Part shown: one piece after another, positions 1 through 5,379 of the stretch | How the letters are laid out: every line of letters starts with the position of its first letter | Position numbering within the stretch: the stretch's first letter is position 1 | Assembly (NCBI GenBank): GCA_020431945.1 | Contig: JAGQHH010000670.1 | Location: forward strand, 1 to 10,691 | Source: Cyanobacteria bacterium HKST-UBA02 | GTDB taxonomy: Bacteria > Cyanobacteriota > Vampirovibrionia > Obscuribacterales > Obscuribacteraceae | DNA: 10,691 nt | Direction: 5' to 3' | Translations under genes and position numbers: made by a program | The notes under the pieces: model-generated | The model's input: only the letters and a program-made list of their open reading frames with translations | Databases searched by the model: none | Told to the model about the DNA's origin: nothing

Positions 1-1
1 C

Positions 2-1300
2 CTCGATCGACTGGTATCCGACTGGTCCGAAAGCTCTTATGCTCTTCAGCCCGTAGACACGAGCTCGAGAGAAATCGTCTGCCGCCATTACCAGGCAGAG
101 GAGCGCACCGACTTCCTGGAAGAGGAGCCAATGCTTCTTCTGGACTGGAAGATCTGGCTTTTGAAAATCGCAGTCTTCGTAGTGATCCCGGTGGTTATCG
201 TCACCGGAGGGGGAATCAAGAAACTCACCAGAGTAGCTCCTCTGGCCGCCGAGTTCTGCCAGAGACAGCATATCTTTCTCGAAGAGGTGATCATCGGCCG
301 CAAGACGCCGGATCTCCGGCTCAACCTGGCCAGCTCTCTTCATGATCGTGGCGAGGAGAGAGAAGCTCTGGAGCAAGCCCGCCATGCGGCACGGCAGTTC
401 GCACTGGGCTGCGCCAGAAAAGCACAGGGTGTGGAGCCCCTTGAGGAGCGAATCTTGCAACCATCCCTTGATGGTCTGAGAGAGTCGTTGTTGATCGCAG
501 CGCGAGCAGCAACAGTACTGAACGAAAATGTCGACTCGAAGAAATACTGGAGTCTCTATCTCGAAAGCGCCAGAAACGAAGAGAAGCCAGATGACCTCAA
601 GAAGCTCGGGGACACAGCCTTCGAAGCATCGGAAGCAGCCCGGCAGGCTGGCGACTACAGACTGGCTACCGAGATTGTCGAACAGGCCCTGGCATCCCTG
701 GCAGCCTATCATGAAGAGATCAAAACCATCTACAAGCTCGATCTGAAGAAAAAAGAACCGGTCTCATCAAAGGCCCTGGATGCCTACAGGACAGGGATAT
801 GGTTGCACCTCCGCTCCGCCGCATTGAACGACGAAGCCGGTCTCTACAGTCAATCACTGATTGAGCGAGCTACAGCCGATACTCTCACAAGACACCTGAT
901 CCTCTATTGTCTCCTGCAAGAGATCCGTAACAGTCATTCTTTTCCGGAGCAATACCAGGAACTGACAATACAATTCCGCATCGAGCAGACCGGAGACCTG
1001 CTGGACAACCGGGTCGTGAACTCATCAGGGGTCGCCGTTTCGGACGTAATGGCCAGGGAGATCGTCGAAAAGCTGTGTAAGAAGCAAATCTGGAACGAAC
1101 ACGCTCAGTCGAGACCTGTCTTCAGCCGCACCCTTGATCCTTATGAGCTCACCTTCGACGGTGAGACAGTCAGAGCTCCCGCCAACACAAAAGATCAGTT
1201 ATGCGATTCGGTTCTTCTGTCCGGTCAGGAAACGAAACCAATCGACTACCGGCAAATAGTGCTGAGAGCAGTAAGCGACTTGCGAAGCTCCCGGGAGTGA
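2..1300 (+). CDS. Membrane-anchored TPR-like protein with C-terminal TonB-C-like domain (5' end probably outside window)
   Basis: The frame is open from base 2 to a TGA at 1298-1300. An ATG at 131 follows a purine-rich stretch (GAAGAGGAG) and would give 389 residues with an N-terminal membrane anchor. The 43 codons before it have about 65% G/C third positions and read as plausible protein, so I favour a start upstream of the window. Numbering from the ATG at 131: residues 8-25 are a hydrophobic helix (KIAVFVVIPVVIV); about 55-260 are helical with TPR-like stretches (LASSLHDRGEEREALEQA; FEASEAARQAGDYRLATEI). From 278 on, TIQFRIEQTGDLLDNRVVNS followed by SGVAVSDVMAREIV resembles the beta-alpha core of TonB C-terminal domains, ending in a beta strand YELTFDG. 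In that family the domain lies in the periplasm. The proline-rich linker of classical TonB is absent. The partner and exact function are unknown. Confidence 0.75.
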   Translation, partial: LDRLVSDWSESSYALQPVDTSSREIVCRHYQAEERTDFLEEEPMLLLDWKIWLLKIAVFVVIPVVIVTGGGIKKLTRVAPLAAEFCQRQHIFLEEVIIGRKTPDLRLNLASSLHDRGEEREALEQARHAARQFALGCARKAQGVEPLEERILQPSLDGLRESLLIAARAATVLNENVDSKKYWSLYLESARNEEKPDDLKKLGDTAFEASEAARQAGDYRLATEIVEQALASLAAYHEEIKTIYKLDLKKKEPVSSKALDAYRTGIWLHLRSAALNDEAGLYSQSLIERATADTLTRHLILYCLLQEIRNSHSFPEQYQELTIQFRIEQTGDLLDNRVVNSSGVAVSDVMAREIVEKLCKKQIWNEHAQSRPVFSRTLDPYELTFDGETVRAPANTKDQLCDSVLLSGQETKPIDYRQIVLRAVSDLRSSRE

Positions 1301-1346
1301 GAAGCACTATATCCGGTACTATAGATTCGGCGCGATGCGATTCTTT

Positions 1347-1619
1347 CTAATTAGCGTCCACTGCTTCGTGGACGAAACGTCTGTAATCCGCGTACTCGAC
1401 GGCATCACCCACCTCCAGCTCATCTACCACTACGATAGAGGTGGTTCTTCTCGCCAGCCAGGAAGTGAACATCTGCCTGATGGGCTGCTCGAGTTCGGAC
1501 AGCCTGATATACCTGACGGCATCCTTGCCGTCAGAGCTGCTATAGACTTTCATCATCCAGACACTGCCTTTACGCGCCAATGCGTAACCGGGATTCCATA
1601 TAAATCCATCTTCCTTCAT
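1347..1619 (-). CDS. Small hypothetical protein, 90 aa
   Basis: This soluble-looking protein has no signal peptide, membrane segment or recognised motif. The same frame runs upstream to an ATG at 1799, but that part overlaps the end of the two-TM gene and reads like an off-frame shadow. The ATG at 1619 is the first standard start codon in frame after the upstream gene's stop and follows a close GGAG (3 bases away). An ATG-ATG pair at residues 22-23 is an alternative. The protein opens with MKEDGFIWNPGYALARKG, has a central beta/alpha portion (MMKVYSSSDGKDAVRYIRL), a Trp/Arg-rich helix (FTSWLARRTTSIVVVDEL) and an acidic C-terminus, ending at a TAG. It lies 50 bases after the two-TM gene on the same strand and is probably cotranscribed with it. 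I do not recognise the family; the existence of the gene is likely, its start is uncertain. Confidence 0.55.
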   Translation of the reverse strand: MKEDGFIWNPGYALARKGSVWMMKVYSSSDGKDAVRYIRLSELEQPIRQMFTSWLARRTTSIVVVDELEVGDAVEYADYRRFVHEAVDAN

Positions 1620-1669
1620 GGACTCCGGGCGGTCAATACCAGGATGGGTGATCGATCGAGCTATCCCGA

Positions 1670-2245
1670 TTAGCCTGGACGCCTGCTCACCGGAAATCCG
1701 AGGAAACCCAGAAAAGATACTCCGGCTACGATTCCAGCACCCCAGCGGTAGAAGAATTTTTCCACCACATTCCGCTCCAGGGTAATCGTGCCGTCGCATT
1801 TGAGCACATCAGTTTTCCATGAGGAGAAGAGCAGGTAACGACCCGGATGATAGACGTCGAACTCGGCTACCGAGAAAGAATTGAAGGCGGAAAGGTCCCT
1901 GAAGGGTACGACCTTCCAGACATAAGCCGTGCTGTCGTAGGGCTCGAGCTCTACGACCAGGGCGTCGCGGAATCGACCTCTGATAGTGTCCCAGCCGAAG
2001 GGATCCCGGATATTGCCTTTGAAGAAAGCCACATAGTTGCCCGGCTGCTTGATATCGATGATATGGACCCCGGCGGCGGTCCGTACGATGGGTGCGTCCA
2101 GGCTGATCCAGAGCACGACCAGAAGGGCGGAGATGCAGAAGAACAGATAAGTCAGCCTGCGTCTCAAAGAAATCGGGTAGAAATAGCGGCGTTCCCCCGG
2201 GGCTCCCGTGGTCGGGTGCTTTTCGACTGTCTGACTCGTGCTCAT
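1670..2245 (-). CDS. Hypothetical two-TM membrane protein with extracytoplasmic beta-rich domain, 191 aa
   Basis: The ATG at 2245 follows a GGAG 9 bases upstream. A basic N-terminal region (ERRYFYPISLRRR, to residue 30) precedes a membrane helix at about 31-50 (LTYLFFCISALLVVLWISL). A loop of about 115 residues follows, then a second hydrophobic helix at about 168-184 (WGAGIVAGVSFLGFLGF) and a short basic tail. By the positive-inside rule both ends are cytoplasmic and the loop is outside. The loop looks beta-rich and holds two related segments, IDIKQPGNYVAFFKGN (63-78) and FDVYHPGRYLLFSSWK (129-144), each of the form hydrophobic-D-x-x-x-PG-x-Y-x-x-F, which may be an internal beta repeat. A single Cys is present at 150. 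The family is not recognised. It is divergent from the 599-residue gene and upstream of the 90-residue gene. Confidence 0.75.
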   Translation of the reverse strand: MSTSQTVEKHPTTGAPGERRYFYPISLRRRLTYLFFCISALLVVLWISLDAPIVRTAAGVHIIDIKQPGNYVAFFKGNIRDPFGWDTIRGRFRDALVVELEPYDSTAYVWKVVPFRDLSAFNSFSVAEFDVYHPGRYLLFSSWKTDVLKCDGTITLERNVVEKFFYRWGAGIVAGVSFLGFLGFPVSRRPG

Positions 2246-2314
2246 CGCAATTTGCTCCGGTTTCCAGGAAAGATATACCCATTTGAGGCTTCAGTCTTTA
2301 AATTCACCCCAATA

Positions 2315-2327
2315 CCGGTCTGACCGG
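2315..2327. promoter_or_regulatory. Inverted repeat CCGGTC-T-GACCGG beside a putative -10 box
   Basis: A perfect 6-bp inverted repeat with a 1-base centre lies in the 121-base divergent gap (2246-2366). It is immediately followed on the plus strand by TACAAT (2329-2334), a 5/6 match to a sigma70-type -10 box, about 33 bases before the preferred start of the 599-residue gene. No good -35 box is visible at 16-18 bases. The position suits an operator that could affect one or both divergent genes. The sequence shows the symmetry; regulation is inferred. Confidence 0.35.
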
Positions 2328-2366
2328 ATACAATCGTTATTTGGCGATTTGAGAATGGAGAAGAGC

Positions 2367-4166
2367 ATGGAGAGCACCAGATCCATCCCCCTGATTCGCG
2401 AATTCACGGCTGAATCCGGTCATAAAGTCCGGCTGGGTCTTGACAGTCAGGTCCTCAGCCTGAAAAACGAGCGCCTGGACGAAACTGATGACATGTCCTT
2501 GAGCCGGTCCCTGGCGGAGCTTGTCAGGGTGGACAGGGATGGCGAAGAAAGCTATGTGCCCGCCGGCACCCTGATCTACAAAGCCCGACAGTTCGATGAC
2601 GGCTTCATGGCCACCATCGAGAAATATCTCCAGGAAGGGCTGGGCGACTTCGCCGGCAAAAGAAAGCTCCTCGAGTCCCTGGGCGAGTCTCTGATAAAGA
2701 CAGGCAAGAGCCCGAGCGATGACTCCTTCGCTCGCGCTGCCGTAATCATATTCGCAGCCCTGGAGCTTTCAGGAGCCAGGGCTTCCGGTCTCGGTAAAGA
2801 CTGGCAGGAAAAAGTGGACGAGCGGCTGAAGCAGTTCGAGGCTCAGCCGGTGATCTCCAAACCCGTAGCCTATTACACCTGGAACGACGACCTCGGGGCT
2901 GTCTTCAAGCAGGACAGAATGCTCCAGACCCCTCTCGAGATGTCCAAAGATGCCGCCGGTGCCAACGCCCTGGCCGGCATCATCAAAGAAGACGGCGAGC
3001 TGCTCGATTCCTATTTGAAGCTCCTGGACATGGTCCACAAACTGACCAATTCGCCAAGGCTTCCTGACCTGAGAGTGCTGTTCACCTCGGGCGGAGGCGA
3101 CTTCGAGACCGAGGTCCTGGCGACGATACCCCCGACAGTGTCACACGAAGAGGATCTTCTGGCCAAGCTGATCGGTCCCGGCAATCCTGTACCGAAGAAC
3201 TTCAGCTTGATGGACGAATTCATCAAGGTGGTCCGCTCCCGCAAAATGAGCCTGCGTCCCACCGCCGACTCCGGCTGGTACGACTATGTGACCTGGAGCC
3301 TGGCTCCCCTCATCGCGCCACACCTGATGGTGGAGTCCGAGCATCTCTCGGTGGACGATTCTTACTTCGAGCTTCTCGAAGACCTGCTCCGGGGCACCAT
3401 AGCCCTGGCCAGAGTTCCCCATCCCAGGAGCCTGCCCGAAAAGGAGCTGGCTCCATCGGAGACATCGCCCTCGAGCCAGCTCAAGATCAAACCCAGGATC
3501 ACCGTGGAGCCGCTGCCGACTTTCTATTACCGCCGAGCCTATTCATATCGCTTCCTGAAGAGCGTCGTATCAGGCATATTCGGCGAAGAAGAGCTCCGGA
3601 AGATGCACCGTCTTACAAGAGACGGCAAGGCCCGGGAAGACCTCTATACCGAGCTCGCTTTCATGGAAGACCTCTTCAATGGCGCGCATATAAGCTCCTG
3701 CCAGGATCTGGGAATGAAACCGGCTCAGGCACCCGAGTCGAGCCTGGAGGTTTTCCAGGACTGGGCAGGCTCTTATGCAGAGGATCCGGATCTGGCCAGT
3801 GACCAGCGGACCATGGTGCCTATCCATTACGACCTCGAGAGCGGTCTGGTGCGCGTCTGGTGTTTCATGGGCTGGCGCCGGGAAGAGCTCAATGTCGCCT
3901 TCGAAAAACCTCCTGAAGTGGAGGTCTTCGACCGCAGCGGCAAGAAGCTAGCCCGCAAGGACCTCTGGCTGAGACCGCACGGTACAGGCGAAGGCGAAGG
4001 CAAGGACGAAATCTCCTACTCCTTCGAGTCGGCTGTATTCGCGGGCTACTATCCGGTCATGGAAGAAATCCTGGTGAAAGATGTCCTTGACCGCCAAGCC
4101 TTTCAGAAAGTCTGCGACGAGAAATCATCCCTGAAAGAGATAATCGACGCCCTTTCTGCTCAATAG
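2367..4166 (+). CDS. Uncharacterised 599-aa protein, possibly a remote DUF3160-type relative
   Basis: I chose the ATG at 2367 because GGAG (2357-2360) lies 6 bases upstream. An ATG at 2355 is in frame but has a poorer site, and the frame opens further at 2238 inside the divergent promoter region. The stop TAG is at 4164-4166. No signal peptide or membrane helix is visible, so it is probably cytoplasmic. The protein is acidic and mostly helical, with a beta-rich last third (MVPIHYDLESGLVRVWCFMG from residue 483). The segment PLPTFYYRRAYSYRFLK (from 382), the helical LYTELAFMEDLFNG region and FAGYYPVMEE (from 558) loosely recall the order of conserved patches in DUF3160 proteins (EPxPxFY, a helix, a late beta region, YYEF). 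This is from memory and weak. No catalytic motif is recognised. Codon use matches the neighbours. It stands alone, divergent from the two-TM gene and convergent with the PrcB-domain gene 20 bases away. Confidence 0.85.
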   Translation: MESTRSIPLIREFTAESGHKVRLGLDSQVLSLKNERLDETDDMSLSRSLAELVRVDRDGEESYVPAGTLIYKARQFDDGFMATIEKYLQEGLGDFAGKRKLLESLGESLIKTGKSPSDDSFARAAVIIFAALELSGARASGLGKDWQEKVDERLKQFEAQPVISKPVAYYTWNDDLGAVFKQDRMLQTPLEMSKDAAGANALAGIIKEDGELLDSYLKLLDMVHKLTNSPRLPDLRVLFTSGGGDFETEVLATIPPTVSHEEDLLAKLIGPGNPVPKNFSLMDEFIKVVRSRKMSLRPTADSGWYDYVTWSLAPLIAPHLMVESEHLSVDDSYFELLEDLLRGTIALARVPHPRSLPEKELAPSETSPSSQLKIKPRITVEPLPTFYYRRAYSYRFLKSVVSGIFGEEELRKMHRLTRDGKAREDLYTELAFMEDLFNGAHISSCQDLGMKPAQAPESSLEVFQDWAGSYAEDPDLASDQRTMVPIHYDLESGLVRVWCFMGWRREELNVAFEKPPEVEVFDRSGKKLARKDLWLRPHGTGEGEGKDEISYSFESAVFAGYYPVMEEILVKDVLDRQAFQKVCDEKSSLKEIIDALSAQ

Positions 4167-4186
4167 CACCGCTTCCGGTATCAATA

Positions 4187-4669
4187 TCAGTGAAAAACCA
4201 CAGGCAGTGAGCTTCTCGGTGCCCTGACGATATGAAAAGATCGGGTAGTGTTCCGGGAGCCCTTCGCCCCGGTCTGGCCGCTGTCGCTGAGAAGCACCAC
4301 AATCTTGTCTTGAAACGCTTTTATAGAATCGACCTGGATCAAACCGGACCGACCATTGGTTTCACCCTGAAAAACAGCTACCACCATACTCTTCTCGAAG
4401 TCGACATGGGGAGCCGGGTCGCAATTCTGGAGCTCGCTGGAATGTCTGTGCCAGACCGAGAGCCAGGTCCCCTCATCACGGATAGCCAGACGCTCGGCGG
4501 TTTTGATACCGCTGAAGCCGCCCCTGGCTATGGTGGTGAATTCCACCTCGTTCGAGGCTGGTTTGCGAGGCATCTTCGGCTCGATGATTTTAGCCTCGAT
4601 AGCAAGCGCTATCACTACCAGCATGGACAGAGACAGAATGGATGCAGCGGCCAATCTGTATCTGCTCAT
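4187..4669 (-). CDS. PrcB-domain protein, membrane-anchored, 160 aa
   Basis: The ATG at 4669 has AGGG 9 bases upstream. A TTG at 4675, giving two more residues and overlapping the upstream stop as TTGA, is a less well-spaced option. Residues about 7-25 form a hydrophobic stretch (AASILSLSMLVVIALA) after a basic start, acting as a signal anchor or uncleaved signal peptide. The rest, from about 44, matches the PrcB C-terminal domain pattern: GGFSGI, then AIRDEGTWLSVWHRH, then VDFEKSMVVAVFQGE, ending in a strand VVFH. The usual GxRPTGGY-type loop after the VAVF strand is here GETNGRSGL, so that turn has diverged. The family is named after PrcB, a component of the Treponema dentilisin protease complex; most members have no known activity. 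It lies 2 bases after the zinc-ribbon gene and is almost certainly cotranscribed with it. The domain call is fairly firm; the role in an envelope protease complex is inferred. Confidence 0.8.
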   Translation of the reverse strand: MSRYRLAAASILSLSMLVVIALAIEAKIIEPKMPRKPASNEVEFTTIARGGFSGIKTAERLAIRDEGTWLSVWHRHSSELQNCDPAPHVDFEKSMVVAVFQGETNGRSGLIQVDSIKAFQDKIVVLLSDSGQTGAKGSRNTTRSFHIVRAPRSSLPVVFH

Positions 4670-4671
4670 AA

Positions 4672-5301
4672 TCAATAACCCTGTTCTGCTTCCTGATTCG
4701 CCGGGGGTGCCTGGTCTGCGGGAGGCGCCGCCGTCCCACCTGGAGTGGTCGGGGTCGTCGGCACATTGACCTGATATGTCCAGGTCGCCTTGGACTTGGA
4801 GTCGGTCATGACCAGAGTCGGAATCTGGGCCTTGTGCATGAGCTCTTTGACAGGATCGATTATTCCCCGCCGTAGATTGGGGTCCGAAAGCTCGGTATTG
4901 ATGGTGAGATGAACCGGACCCTGGGCATTGATATCGGTCTCTTCCCCGGCAGGTGTAGCCCAGACATAGGTGGCGGTGGCGCCGGCAGCAGCGATACCCT
5001 CCTCGATCTTGCTGTAGAGCATCTGTCTGATCTCCACCGGCGACAGCTTATCGAGAGGATCCTCCTGAACCGGTCCCCGGGACATTATCTGACCCACCCA
5101 GCTACCCTGGGCAAGCATGAACGTGCCGATACCCAGGACGAAGAAAACAATGACGAAGGGGACCAGATTGACCGGAGGCTTTTGTTGAGAGGAGCTGAGC
5201 AAACTGCTTGTGCTGCGGCGAACACGCTGCCGGGTGCCGCAGGAAGGACAGACTTCTTCGTGACCGTGAAGGGGCACTCTACATGTCGGACAATCGTGCA
5301 T
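4672..5301 (-). CDS. Zinc-ribbon single-pass membrane protein, 209 aa
   Basis: The ATG at 5301 has GGAG 4 bases upstream. The N-terminus carries one zinc ribbon, C4-x2-C7 and C18-x2-C21 (CPTC, CPSC), followed by a basic Ser-rich linker. One membrane helix lies at about 45-64 (LVPFVIVFFVLGIGTFML). Residues 65-180 form an extracytoplasmic alpha/beta region (LSPVEIRQMLYSKIEEGIAA; later strands GPVHLTINTEL and KATWTYQVNV), and the tail 181-209 is rich in Pro, Thr and Ala. The expected topology is zinc ribbon inside, folded domain and tail outside. N-terminal zinc-ribbon plus TM plus unknown outer domain is a common bacterial architecture whose metal site is usually structural. It lies 78 bases after the rhomboid gene, in a gap with a possible promoter, and directly before the PrcB-domain gene. 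The outer domain is not recognised. Confidence 0.85.
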   Translation of the reverse strand: MHDCPTCRVPLHGHEEVCPSCGTRQRVRRSTSSLLSSSQQKPPVNLVPFVIVFFVLGIGTFMLAQGSWVGQIMSRGPVQEDPLDKLSPVEIRQMLYSKIEEGIAAAGATATYVWATPAGEETDINAQGPVHLTINTELSDPNLRRGIIDPVKELMHKAQIPTLVMTDSKSKATWTYQVNVPTTPTTPGGTAAPPADQAPPANQEAEQGY

Positions 5302-5347
5302 AAAACTCCAGTCGAAGTCGATCCGGTTCAGCCATACTTACTTACCA

Positions 5348-5374
5348 ATTATATGAGAATTGAAAACCGGGCAA
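5348..5374 (-). promoter_or_regulatory. Putative sigma70-type promoter for the zinc-ribbon and PrcB-domain genes
   Basis: In the 78-base gap after the rhomboid stop, the minus strand has a perfect TATAAT (5348-5353). TTGCCC (5369-5374) lies upstream of it with a 15-base spacer, shorter than the usual 16-18. A start near 5340 would leave a leader of about 40 bases before the ATG at 5301. It would allow the last two genes of the group to be expressed independently. No terminator hairpin is visible in the gap, so read-through from the rhomboid gene also remains possible. Confidence 0.4.
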
Positions 5375-5379
5375 TAACT

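Noticed and set aside
1355..1374. Hairpin CGTCCAC/GTGGACG near the end of the 90-residue gene as a terminator
   Set aside because: It lies inside the coding region before the stop, and neither strand has a T run after it.
1620..1799. Frameshift joining the 191-residue and 90-residue genes into one
   Set aside because: The first protein ends naturally with a membrane helix and a basic tail, and the second has its own ATG after a GGAG. The in-between codons of the second frame do not look coding. Homologues could still overturn this.
1809..2282. Alternative minus-strand frame overlapping the two-TM gene, 157 codons
   Set aside because: It has no hydrophobic or domain pattern (low-complexity Arg/Gly/Pro), whereas the overlapping frame gives two clear membrane helices and a good ribosome-binding site.
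4168..4179. Small hairpin ACCG-CTTC-CGGT in the 20-base convergent gap as a bidirectional terminator
   Set aside because: The stem is only 4 bp and no T tract flanks it on either side.
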